Assembly (NCBI GenBank): GCA_947175775.1
Contig: CAMWNY010000010.1
Coordinates: forward strand, 1-17,984
Source of the DNA: an uncultured Lachnospiraceae bacterium
Lineage (GTDB): Bacteria; Bacillota; Clostridia; Lachnospirales; Lachnospiraceae
Length of the DNA: 17,984 nucleotides
Direction: 5' to 3'
The translations under genes were made by a program, and so were the position numbers. Positions 7,669 to 14,907 of this stretch are shown piece after piece. Each line of letters starts with the position of its first letter. Position 1 is the first letter of the stretch. The notes under the pieces were generated by a model. It made no database searches, was not told where the DNA came from, and saw only the letters and a list, made by a program, of their open reading frames with translations.

Positions 7669-9702
7669 ATGAGTCAACAAAAAAATCAAGCAACAAAACC
7701 ACGCAAGCAGATTGCCGACGAAATCCTAAAGCAAATCGGCAAAAGCGTTATTCTCGTATTTTTAGTTGTCGCCGCCGTTGCCATCTGTATGGTGGGCTGG
7801 AGTATTATAACATCTAAGGAAACGGAGTTGACACTGGAGTCACACGCTGCTGCAAACCAACTGACAGGTTTTTTAGAGCAATATACAAAGGGTGTGGAAA
7901 ATTTGTCAATCAATCCTGAAATCAGGCAGGTATTTGAGGAAACCAAACCCGGGGACGATATTCGGGCAGCGGAAAAAACAGACTCTGTCGTGGATAATCT
8001 GAATGGCATCGCAAAGCTCGATCCGTCCAATATCATGGCTGTGTGGATTGCTGATTCGGACGCAAGCATATTTATGCAGTCAGACGGCTCTACATCGGGA
8101 GAGGGCTGGGACATCACGACACGGGAATGGTACAAATGTATCGAAATGAAAAAAACAATCCTGACGGATCCTTATATAGACTCCGTTACCGGAAAAATGG
8201 TTTTAAGCGCTGTCGCTCCGGTTTATGATGAATCAGGCGCGGCACTCGGTGCGGTCGGTATGGACATTTCAATGGACCATATGACCGACGTTATGAGCAG
8301 TTATAAAATAGGGCGCGGCGGATATATCCTATTATTATCCCAAAGCGGTACCTTCCTGTATCACCCGCAAAACGATATTATCCAAAAAAACATTGCGGAC
8401 ATCGATATCTCTAAGAACGTTGTTGACGCAGTCCTTTCCGGCAGCAATACCTTCCTTCGCTACACCGCAGGCGGCGTTCCGAAATACGGTTCCGTGGAGC
8501 CAGCCGGAGAAACCGGATATATCATTGTCAGCAATCTGCCCGTTTTGGAATATTATTCCTTACTGATTGGAATGGTCATTGCACTGGTAATTATTTTCAT
8601 CATTGGCATTGTCCTAATCGCATTTAACATAAAGCGAAGCGCTGCAAAACTCACAAAGCCGATTTTGGAATTAAACAAAATAGCGCAGCAGCTTGCTGAC
8701 GGAGATTTGGATGTACACCTTCATATTGAATCGGAAGATGAAATCGGAGAGCTTGGTGAATCAATTGGAAAAACGGTTAGCCGCTTAAAAGAATATATTG
8801 TATACATAGACGAGACGGCAGAGGTGCTTGCAGAAATTTCAAACGGGCACTTAAATATCAGCCTGAAAAACGATTATGTCGGTGAATTCCAAAAAATCAA
8901 AGATGCTTTGATTAACATTTCCGACTCCATGAATGAAGTAATGGAAGGCATCAATGAAACTTCAGAACGTGTATCTGTCGGTGCAACGGAGCTTGCATCC
9001 GCTTCCCAAATGATTGCGGAGGGCGCGGAACTGCAGGCGGCATCCGTAGAGGAAATTGCCGCAACGACAAACACGGTCGCAGACCACGTAGAGAACAGCC
9101 GCAGGGATGCGGAACACGCGGCACGGGAGACAGAACACGTTACGGAGATGATCGAACAAAATCAGGAAAAGATGACCTTGATGATGAATGCGATGAACGA
9201 AATCCGCCAAACCTCACAGCAGGTTGTCGGTATTATCCAAACAATCGAGGAAATTGCAGATCAGACTAATCTTTTGTCATTGAATGCATCCATTGAAGCA
9301 GCCCGCGCCGGAGAGGCAGGAAAAGGCTTTTCAGTTGTTGCTGACGAAATCGGAAAGCTTGCAACGGAAAGCTCAAAAGCAGCAAGCACGACCCGCGATT
9401 TAATCGAGATTTCAATGGAGGAAATCAACAAAGGAAATACCATTGCGGACAGTGCCATGAACGCACTCAGGGAATCCGTAAGTGCAGTCGGCGGCGTGAA
9501 TCATATGATTCGCAAAACGGCGGAAAATGCGGCAGTCCAAGCAGAAAGCATGGAACAGCTGCGTAGCGGAATTGATGAGATTGCGCGTGCGATACAGGAT
9601 AACTCCGCGGCGTCTCAAGAGACCTCCGCAACGTCAGAGGAGCTTGCTTCTCATGCGGAAGTACTAAATAAAATGGTACAGAAATTTGAGTTGAAGCGCT
9701 GA
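7669..9702 (+). CDS. Methyl-accepting chemotaxis protein (Cache sensor), copy 2
   Basis: This 677-residue chemoreceptor has the same layout as copy 1: TM1 about 25-48, Cache sensor to about 297, TM2 to about 321, HAMP, second HAMP-like region and an MCP signalling hairpin with the tip at 531-548. The ATG at 7669 is preceded by AGGAGGGGG, 6 nt from the G tract. Differences from copy 1 gather in residues 80-190 of the sensor, for example EIRQVFEETKPG versus EIIHVLAETKAG, SIFMQSDGS versus SVLTQSDGF, and DSVTGKMVLSAVAPV versus DTATGKMILSAVSPI. The membrane-proximal and cytoplasmic parts are almost unchanged. The pair therefore probably reports related but distinct ligands through an identical output module. 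A strong hairpin terminator follows. Confidence 0.95.
   Translation: MSQQKNQATKPRKQIADEILKQIGKSVILVFLVVAAVAICMVGWSIITSKETELTLESHAAANQLTGFLEQYTKGVENLSINPEIRQVFEETKPGDDIRAAEKTDSVVDNLNGIAKLDPSNIMAVWIADSDASIFMQSDGSTSGEGWDITTREWYKCIEMKKTILTDPYIDSVTGKMVLSAVAPVYDESGAALGAVGMDISMDHMTDVMSSYKIGRGGYILLLSQSGTFLYHPQNDIIQKNIADIDISKNVVDAVLSGSNTFLRYTAGGVPKYGSVEPAGETGYIIVSNLPVLEYYSLLIGMVIALVIIFIIGIVLIAFNIKRSAAKLTKPILELNKIAQQLADGDLDVHLHIESEDEIGELGESIGKTVSRLKEYIVYIDETAEVLAEISNGHLNISLKNDYVGEFQKIKDALINISDSMNEVMEGINETSERVSVGATELASASQMIAEGAELQAASVEEIAATTNTVADHVENSRRDAEHAARETEHVTEMIEQNQEKMTLMMNAMNEIRQTSQQVVGIIQTIEEIADQTNLLSLNASIEAARAGEAGKGFSVVADEIGKLATESSKAASTTRDLIEISMEEINKGNTIADSAMNALRESVSAVGGVNHMIRKTAENAAVQAESMEQLRSGIDEIARAIQDNSAASQETSATSEELASHAEVLNKMVQKFELKR
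8840..9509 (+). repeat. 670 bp identical tract, copy 2 of 2 (pairs with 6622-7291)
   Basis: This is the second member of the identical pair, offset by 2218 bp. Sequence after 9510 diverges again (for example GCGTAGCGG versus GCGCACCGG), which bounds the tract on both sides. Confidence 0.93.
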
Positions 9703-9724
9703 TATAAATATCGTTTTCTCTAAT

Positions 9725-9761
9725 AAATCAGTACCACCGGCTTAGCCGGTGGTACTGATTT
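9725..9761. terminator. Perfect 17 bp hairpin terminator between convergent genes
   Basis: Arms 9725-9741 and 9745-9761 pair perfectly around a TTA loop, with the GC-rich core CCACCGGC/GCCGGTGG. It follows the second receptor by 22 bp and continues into TTCCTATTTT on the plus strand. The aldolase gene converges on it from the other side. Its minus-strand tail is only TTATTAG, so it probably works in both directions but best for the receptor. Confidence 0.85.
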
Positions 9762-9781
9762 TCCTATTTTCAATTGAAGAA

Positions 9782-10645
9782 TTAAGCTTTTCCAACAGAC
9801 CCGAACAGCTCCATCTTTGTCTTAACAGTAGCCTTAATTGCCTCACAGCCCGGAGCAAGAAGCTTACGAGGGTCAAATCCCTTGCCTTCCAAATCCTTTC
9901 CTGCCTCAATGTACTTTCTTGTCGCTTCCTGGAATGAAAGCTGGCACTCTGTATTTACGTTAATCTTTGCCACGCCAAGAGAAATCGCCTTCTTAATCAT
10001 ATCTTCAGGAATGCCTGTACCACCATGAAGAACGAGCGGCATAACGCCTGTCTTCTGCTGAATTGCATCCAATGTCTCAAAGCTTAAGCCTGCCCAGTTT
10101 GCAGGATACTTTCCGTGAATATTTCCGATACCTGCTGCAAGCATATCAACTCCCAAATCTGCAATCTGCTTGCACTCTGCGGGATCTGCGCACTCACCCA
10201 TGCCGACAACGCCGTCTTCCTCGCCGCCGATAGAGCCAACCTCTGCCTCAATTGACATTCCCATGGCATGTGCAACTGCAACAAGCTCTTTTGTCTTTTC
10301 AATGTTCTCCTCAATTGCATAGTGCGAACCGTCGAACATAATTGATGTAAATCCTGCCTTGATGCACTTGTAGCATCCGTCATATGTGCCGTGATCCAAA
10401 TGGAGCGCTACGGGAACCGTGATGCCAAGATCCTGATCCATCGCCTTAACCATAGCTGCAACCGTATTAAAACCTGTCATGTATTTGCCTGCGCCCTCTG
10501 AAACACCGAGAATAACAGGGCTGTTTAACTCCTGCGCTGTCTGTAAAATAGACTTTGTCCACTCAAGATTGTTGATATTGAACTGACCTACCGCATAGTG
10601 ACCTTCTTTTGCTTTTTTGAGCATTTCTGTTGCTGATACTAACAT
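9782..10645 (-). CDS. fba: Class II fructose-1,6-bisphosphate aldolase
   Basis: This 287-residue cytoplasmic zinc enzyme reversibly splits fructose 1,6-bisphosphate into glyceraldehyde 3-phosphate and dihydroxyacetone phosphate in glycolysis and gluconeogenesis. The catalytic aspartate and first zinc histidine are in LHLDHG (D84, H85). Other expected elements are EAEVGSIGGEEDG (133-145), the zinc histidines at H178 (IHGKYP) and H207 (LHGGTG), and the phosphate-binding NVNTE (229-233). The N-terminus MLVSATEMLKKAKEGHYAVGQFN is typical. I chose the ATG at 10645 because GGAGG lies 8 nt upstream; an in-frame TTG at 10660 lies inside that ribosome site. It stands alone, with its own promoter at 10718-10746 and a hairpin terminator downstream. 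A tagatose-bisphosphate aldolase is possible within the same superfamily but less likely. Confidence 0.94.
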   Translation of the reverse strand: MLVSATEMLKKAKEGHYAVGQFNINNLEWTKSILQTAQELNSPVILGVSEGAGKYMTGFNTVAAMVKAMDQDLGITVPVALHLDHGTYDGCYKCIKAGFTSIMFDGSHYAIEENIEKTKELVAVAHAMGMSIEAEVGSIGGEEDGVVGMGECADPAECKQIADLGVDMLAAGIGNIHGKYPANWAGLSFETLDAIQQKTGVMPLVLHGGTGIPEDMIKKAISLGVAKINVNTECQLSFQEATRKYIEAGKDLEGKGFDPRKLLAPGCEAIKATVKTKMELFGSVGKA

Positions 10646-10717
10646 AATACGAACCTCCAATACCTTATTTTTGTTAATTGATTTTTACACGTGCACATTG
10701 ATTATGCCACTGTCTTT

Positions 10718-10746
10718 AGTATAGCTCTATTGGGCGGAAATGTCAA
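10718..10746 (-). promoter_or_regulatory. Strong promoter of the aldolase gene
   Basis: On the minus strand TTGACA (10746-10741) and TATACT (10723-10718) are separated by exactly 17 bp. This gives a 5' leader of about 65 nt before the ATG at 10645. A perfect -35 and a near-consensus -10 fit high expression of a central glycolytic gene. Confidence 0.8.
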
Positions 10747-10749
10747 TTT

Positions 10750-10766
10750 TTTAACAGATTGTTAAA
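10750..10766. promoter_or_regulatory. Palindrome next to the aldolase -35 box
   Basis: TTTAACA (10750-10756) and TGTTAAA (10760-10766) are perfect 7 bp arms around GAT, starting 4 bp upstream of the -35 hexamer. The position suits a transcription factor touching RNA polymerase. Its half-sites are in the reverse order to a clostridial Rex operator (TTGTTAA-N4-TTAACAA), so I do not assign it to Rex. Confidence 0.4.
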
Positions 10767-10822
10767 CAAATAAATTTGCTAAAATATTTTATCTCCAAAA
10801 CATTAATGACAATGATGCAACC

Positions 10823-10987
10823 TTATTCGGCTTCTTGATGCGCTGCCTTTTCCAACCATTTTACAGCTTTTTTCACATCCTTTCCGATTTGTCCTCCAAA
10901 ATAAGAAAGCTTTCCTGACCTATTTTGCAGTTCGACATCCCCCTGCTCCGCCTCTTTTTCTATTTCGTCAAGCTTGCAGGCTGACAT
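10823..10987 (-). pseudogene. Short Sel1-repeat-like ORF, probably a degenerate remnant
   Basis: The minus-strand frame encodes 54 residues from the ATG at 10987, or 59 from an ATG at 11002. The segment EAEQGDVELQNRSGKLSYFG followed by GKDVKKAVKWLEKAAHQEAE reads as about one Sel1-type TPR unit (AxxGdxxAQxxLGxxYxxG, then kDxxKAvxWxeKAA). Real Sel1 proteins carry many such units; this one stops just as a second should begin, and neither ATG has a good ribosome site. It lies between the aldolase and thrH promoters. I read it as the decayed end of a Sel1 gene, although a small expressed protein cannot be excluded. Confidence 0.45.
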
Positions 10988-11022
10988 ATTGTTTGGCAAC
11001 ATGATACCAATCCGAAAAACAC

Positions 11023-11058
11023 TTTTCTCATACCCAAAAGTATGCTATAATAAGCATA
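11023..11058 (+). promoter_or_regulatory. Extended -10 promoter of thrH with overlapping inverted repeat
   Basis: TG-N-TATAAT at 11043-11051 is an ideal extended -10; the -35 region (TTTTCT, 11023-11028) is weak, as is usual with this type. TATGCT (11041-11046) and AGCATA (11053-11058) form an inverted repeat around the -10, which could be an operator. Confidence 0.65.
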
Positions 11059-11094
11059 TTCAAAAAGAATATGAATTACATTGGAGGATTACAT

Positions 11095-11697
11095 ATGAAC
11101 ATAATCTGCTTAGACCTAGAGGGCGTTCTCGTCCCCGAAATATGGATTGCATTTGCCGAGGCGAGCGGCATACCCGAACTCAAAAAGACAACACGCGACG
11201 AGCCGGACTACGACAAGCTTATGACATGGCGTCTCGGCGTGCTCAAAGAGCACGGACTTGGCTTAAAGGAAATTCAGGAAACCATCGCCAAAATCGACCC
11301 GATTCCCGGCGCAAAGGAGTTTTTGGACGAACTGCGCTCCATGACGCAGGTCATCATTATCAGCGACACCTTTGAGCAGTTTGCCACCCCGTTAATGAAA
11401 AAACTTGGCTGGCCCACAATCTTCTGCAATTCCCTCGAAGTTGCGCCAAACGGGGAAATCACAGGCTTTAAAATGCGCTGCGAACAGTCAAAGCTCACGA
11501 CCGTAAAAGCATTACAGTCCATCGGCTATGAAACAATTGCAAGCGGCGACAGCTACAATGACCTTGCAATGATTAAGGCAGGCAAGGCAGGCTTCTTGTT
11601 CAAGAGCACTGATAAAATCAAGGCAGACAATCCCGATTTGCCCGCGTTTGAGACATACGATGAACTCATGAGTGCAATCAAAAAGGCTATGGATTAA
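11095..11697 (+). CDS. thrH: Bifunctional phosphoserine phosphatase / homoserine phosphotransferase ThrH
   Basis: This 200-residue cytoplasmic HAD-superfamily enzyme resembles ThrH, which dephosphorylates phosphoserine and can pass the phosphate to homoserine, linking serine and threonine synthesis. The ThrH-type motif I is CLDLEGVLVPEIW, with nucleophile D7 and E9 where most HAD enzymes have DxD. Motif II serine is in IISDT (S90), the motif III lysine is K133 in EQSKLTTV, and motif IV is GDSYND (151-156). The length matches the family (about 200). I chose the ATG at 11095 because GGAGG lies 7 nt upstream; the earlier in-frame ATG at 11071 has none. It is a single-gene unit. Its 3' end lies in a hairpin shared with the convergent binding-protein gene. 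Confidence 0.88.
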   Translation: MNIICLDLEGVLVPEIWIAFAEASGIPELKKTTRDEPDYDKLMTWRLGVLKEHGLGLKEIQETIAKIDPIPGAKEFLDELRSMTQVIIISDTFEQFATPLMKKLGWPTIFCNSLEVAPNGEITGFKMRCEQSKLTTVKALQSIGYETIASGDSYNDLAMIKAGKAGFLFKSTDKIKADNPDLPAFETYDELMSAIKKAMD

Positions 11698-11710
11698 CCC
11701 CATAGCCTTT
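11682..11710. terminator. Bidirectional terminator overlapping two convergent stop codons
   Basis: AAAGGCTATGG (11682-11692) and CCATAGCCTTT (11700-11710) are perfect 11 bp arms around a 7 nt loop. The loop contains the thrH stop (11695-11697), and the right arm overlaps the stop codon of the binding-protein gene (11709-11711). T-rich tails follow on both strands. It ends thrH and the whole sugar-importer operon with only 11 bp between the coding regions. Confidence 0.8.
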
Positions 11711-12749
11711 AATATTCTCTGCTCTCAAGCAGCGTTTCAATATCCATCCGATAGTCAAAATATGTTTCGTCTATATACTGCACTTTCTCAACCGGCTCAC
11801 CGCGCTCAAGCTTTTGGATGGTTTCTTCTACTAAAGGCGCAATAATCGGATTACACTCAAAATCCGCCATGATCTCCCCCTTCTGCACCAGCAGCAGCGC
11901 ATCGCGCACCGCATCAAACGAAATAATCATAATATCGCCGTTTTTGCCAAGCTTCAGACCTGCCTCCTTAATCGCCTCAATCGCACCGAATGTCATATTG
12001 TCGTTTTCGCTGATTACAACATCAATATCGTCATACGTGTCCAGGAAATACTCCATGACTTCATACGCCTTTGCCTGCGTGAAATCGCCTGACTGATATT
12101 CCAGCATATTCCAGTTCGCGTGTTTTTCCATAACTTCCGCAAAGCCGGAGGTCCTGCCAATCTGTGCCGTAGATCCGGGCGTTCCCTGCAGCGTGACAAT
12201 GTTAATCTTTTCATTTCTTCTGCCGCGCGACTCCAAATAATCCGCAAGCCATTCACCCGCGTTTCTGCCCTCCTGCATTAAATCACTGCCAACCCGGCAA
12301 ATATAAAGGCTCTCGTCCTCCACCGATACATTCCTGTCCACGATAATCACCGGAATGCCCGCGTCCTGTGCCTCCTTTAACACTGCGTCCCAACCTGTCT
12401 CCACAATCGGAGCAAGCACAATATAGTCAACATCCTTTAAAATAAACTTCCGGAGTGCTTTCACCTGATTTTCCTGCTTTTGCTGTCCGTCCTCAAAAAT
12501 CAGATAATAACCTTTTTCCTCCGTAAACGTATCCATATACGCCTTTGTATTCATCATGCGCCAGTCCGATTCCGAACCGACCTGCGAAATGCCAATCACA
12601 ATATCGTCCTCGTCTGGTCTGCTCTCGCTTTCCGGCTCCGTTTTCGGTGTTATTGCCGCGTCATTTCCGTTACTGCATCCGGCAAGCAAAAGTAAAAAAC
12701 AAAGTAAAAAAGCGGATAAAAATAAATTTTTTCGTTTCCGCACCATCAT
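11709..12749 (-). CDS. Sugar ABC transporter substrate-binding lipoprotein 2 (YtfQ-like)
   Basis: This 346-residue lipoprotein is a periplasmic-binding-protein type 1 domain of the CUT2 sugar family. A basic start (VRKRK), a hydrophobic stretch and the lipobox LLAGC (C25) mark it for anchoring outside the membrane. The mature part follows E. coli YtfQ, the galactofuranose-binding protein: GISQVGSESDWR, DGQQKQENQVKALR, APIVETGWDAVLKEAQDAGIPV, then IVDRNV, and SQ/YQSGDFTQAKAYEVMEYF. I chose the ATG at 12749 (GGGAGG 8 nt upstream) over an in-frame GTG at 12758 that overlaps the ribosome site. It is the last gene of the operon, 74 bp after the second permease, with a hairpin in the gap. It keeps the YtfQ-like loop that binding protein 1 has lost, so the two may bind different sugars. 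A sensor role with the upstream kinase is an alternative. Confidence 0.9.
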   Translation of the reverse strand: MMVRKRKNLFLSAFLLCFLLLLAGCSNGNDAAITPKTEPESESRPDEDDIVIGISQVGSESDWRMMNTKAYMDTFTEEKGYYLIFEDGQQKQENQVKALRKFILKDVDYIVLAPIVETGWDAVLKEAQDAGIPVIIVDRNVSVEDESLYICRVGSDLMQEGRNAGEWLADYLESRGRRNEKINIVTLQGTPGSTAQIGRTSGFAEVMEKHANWNMLEYQSGDFTQAKAYEVMEYFLDTYDDIDVVISENDNMTFGAIEAIKEAGLKLGKNGDIMIISFDAVRDALLLVQKGEIMADFECNPIIAPLVEETIQKLERGEPVEKVQYIDETYFDYRMDIETLLESREY

Positions 12750-12773
12750 GCCTGCCACCTCCCGCCGTTAAAA

Positions 12774-12812
12774 TTACCCCTGCATTTTGCACGATGGCAA
12801 AAACAGGGGTAA
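12774..12812 (-). terminator. Intercistronic hairpin before binding protein 2
   Basis: TTACCCCTG (12774-12782) and CAGGGGTAA (12804-12812) pair over 9 bp. An inner TTTTGC/GCAAAA pairing lengthens the stem, and AATTTTAA follows in the transcript. It overlaps no coding sequence. It may be a weak terminator or an mRNA processing and stability element that sets the level of binding protein 2. Confidence 0.5.
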
Positions 12813-12823
12813 CCAAAATCACA

Positions 12824-13843
12824 TTATGCTTTCTTGCTTTCCTTAATTTTAGCAAATATCGCCTGCAAAAGAATGAAGAAACATAACAAAATTGCCGTAA
12901 TAATGTTCGCCCACGAGCTCACCAGTTTACCATTAGACTTTACCAAAGTTGAAATGGTTCCGTTGATAAACACGCCGACAAGGGAACCCAGTACATTTCC
13001 CACACCGCCGGTCAGAAGCGTTCCGCCAATAACGGAAGAGGAAATCGCATCCATTTCCAATCCGGTTGCCTGTGTCGTCGTTCCGCACATCGTATTCAAG
13101 CAGTAGCAGATACCGCCAATTGAGGTTAAAAGACTGCACAGCGTATATGTAAGAAGCTTTGTCCTGCGGACATTAAGACCCATCAATGTAGCCGACACCT
13201 GATTGCCTCCTACTGCATAAATACTTCTTCCAAATTTGGTGTATTTCAGCATTAAGAAAACGGCAACTACTACCAAAAGTGCAACCACAACCGTCGGTCG
13301 GATAAAAGGAACCTGATAAATGCCCTTCTTATTCGTATATCCGCCAAAAGGAATGCTGATTTTCATATTTGAGATTGCAGTAAACAACTTATCCGAAACG
13401 ATACTCACCTGATCCTTGCAGATAACCGCCGTCATACCTCTCGCGAAGAACATTCCCGCCATCGTCACAATAAACGGCTGAATTTCCAAATAAGCCACAC
13501 AATATCCCTGAACCATACCGAATACGACTCCGATAACCAGCACTAAAATCATCAGCACAGGGCTGCTCATTCCCCACTGCTCCATGCCGACCGCCAAAAA
13601 CATACAGTCCATTGCAATCAGGGAACCAACAGAAATATCAATACCGCCCGTCAACATGACACAGGTCATACCGCTTGCAACGGCAATCAGTCCCGCATTG
13701 TTAATCAATACGTTTAAAAACGTCTGAAGGTGTGTAAAGCCCTTATCCGCATAAATAATGCAGCCGCCTAAATACATGACAACAAACAGGACTACCGTAA
13801 TCGCCAATAATATATTATTGCCTCCAAGCTTTAACTTTTTCAT
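12824..13843 (-). CDS. yjfF: Sugar ABC transporter permease (YjfF-like, CUT2 family)
   Basis: This 339-residue integral membrane subunit is hydrophobic throughout, with several membrane segments beginning at about residues 12-30. The CUT2 permease hallmark MLTGGIDISVGSLIAMDCMF lies near 62-81. The ATPase-docking loop AVGGNQVSATLMGLNVRRTK lies near 216-235. The length is close to E. coli YjfF. It begins 2 bp after the stop of the other permease, with AAGGAGG upstream, and should form the heterodimeric sugar channel with it. The partner identity supports a YtfQ-YtfR-YtfT-YjfF-type galactofuranose or related aldose importer; which permease corresponds to YtfT and which to YjfF is inferred from order. 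Confidence 0.88.
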   Translation of the reverse strand: MKKLKLGGNNILLAITVVLFVVMYLGGCIIYADKGFTHLQTFLNVLINNAGLIAVASGMTCVMLTGGIDISVGSLIAMDCMFLAVGMEQWGMSSPVLMILVLVIGVVFGMVQGYCVAYLEIQPFIVTMAGMFFARGMTAVICKDQVSIVSDKLFTAISNMKISIPFGGYTNKKGIYQVPFIRPTVVVALLVVVAVFLMLKYTKFGRSIYAVGGNQVSATLMGLNVRRTKLLTYTLCSLLTSIGGICYCLNTMCGTTTQATGLEMDAISSSVIGGTLLTGGVGNVLGSLVGVFINGTISTLVKSNGKLVSSWANIITAILLCFFILLQAIFAKIKESKKA

Positions 13844-13845
13844 CC

Positions 13846-14907
13846 CTATGCCACCTCCTTTGCAACTGCCTTTTTAGCAGACAGCTTCTTGAAGTAATCC
13901 TTTACAGGCTGTGACTGGATGACTACGATTAAGATAACTACGATTGCCTTGAACACCGGCGCCTGCGCGGAAGAAACGCCCAACGCATACAATGTTGTCG
14001 TAATCGCCTGAATCGTATATGCACCGATAATGGAACCGGCAAGATTAAACTTACCGCCGCCAAGGCTGTTTCCGCCAAGCGCCACCGCAAGGATTGCATC
14101 CAATTCCATATTCAGACCAATGTTGTTTGTATCGGCAGAATAAATTCTGCATGTTGCAACCAAACCTGCAATACCTGCACACAGACCGCAGATTACATAG
14201 CATAACAGAATAATCTTCGCGGAATTAAAACCGGAAATCCTCGAAGCCCTTTTGTTAATGCCGACACTTTGGATATACGTTCCAAGGGCTGTCGATTTTA
14301 ACACAACCGATGCAATTGCAACACAGACTGCCGCAATAATAATCGGTGTCGGAATAATACCGCAGTATGCGCCGAAAAACTGGAACGAAGGCACACGAAC
14401 ATACACGATATTGCTGTTACACAGCAAAAGACCAATCGCCCTGCCCGCAGACCATAAAATCAATGTCGCGACCATCGGCTGGATGTTCATATAAGCAACC
14501 AAAAATCCGTTAAACAGACCGCAGACACATGCGATTGCAATACCTGCCAGCATACCTACCCAAAGAGGTACGGCATAGTTGCTGACATTCGTCACACCGT
14601 AGCCCGCCAGCAGCATACAGCACAAACCGCCGGACAAACTCATAACAGAACCTACCGAAATATCCGTACCTGCGGAAGCAGATACCACAAGCGTCATTCC
14701 AATCGCCAAAATTGCAACTTCACTGCCTCGATTTAAAATATCAATCAAACGTCCGTATAAAATACCGTTATTAATACTGATTGAAAAGAAACCAAACGGA
14801 GCATTTCCGCTTGCAATATCATAAATCACGTTAATCATCATTACGAGAATCATGCTGAAAATCGGGAGGAACAACTTCATTTTCGTTATTTTTTTAACAC
14901 TATCCAT
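13846..14907 (-). CDS. ytfT: Sugar ABC transporter permease (YtfT-like, CUT2 family)
   Basis: This 353-residue integral membrane subunit has a first membrane segment at about 10-31, after KKITKMK. The family hallmark ASAGTDISVGSVMSLSGGL lies near 83-101, and the loop VGINKRASRISGFNSAK, which contacts the ATPase, near 215-231. It is translationally coupled to the ATPase gene: the stop TAA and the ATG share one base (TAATG), and the GGAGGTGG ribosome site lies inside the end of the ATPase gene. It pairs with the next permease 2 bp downstream. Confidence 0.88.
   Translation of the reverse strand: MDSVKKITKMKLFLPIFSMILVMMINVIYDIASGNAPFGFFSISINNGILYGRLIDILNRGSEVAILAIGMTLVVSASAGTDISVGSVMSLSGGLCCMLLAGYGVTNVSNYAVPLWVGMLAGIAIACVCGLFNGFLVAYMNIQPMVATLILWSAGRAIGLLLCNSNIVYVRVPSFQFFGAYCGIIPTPIIIAAVCVAIASVVLKSTALGTYIQSVGINKRASRISGFNSAKIILLCYVICGLCAGIAGLVATCRIYSADTNNIGLNMELDAILAVALGGNSLGGGKFNLAGSIIGAYTIQAITTTLYALGVSSAQAPVFKAIVVILIVVIQSQPVKDYFKKLSAKKAVAKEVA

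Noticed and set aside
7503..7817. 104-codon plus-strand ORF overlapping the start of the second receptor
   Set aside because: It runs through the terminator and promoter between the receptors and into the receptor gene in another frame; no ribosome site.
7669..9702. Receptor pair as a pseudogene plus a functional copy
   Set aside because: Both frames are intact over 677 codons, with ribosome sites, promoters and terminators.
10750..10766. Rex redox operator before the aldolase
   Set aside because: The half-sites are in the reverse order to the clostridial Rex consensus and the spacer is 3 rather than 4.
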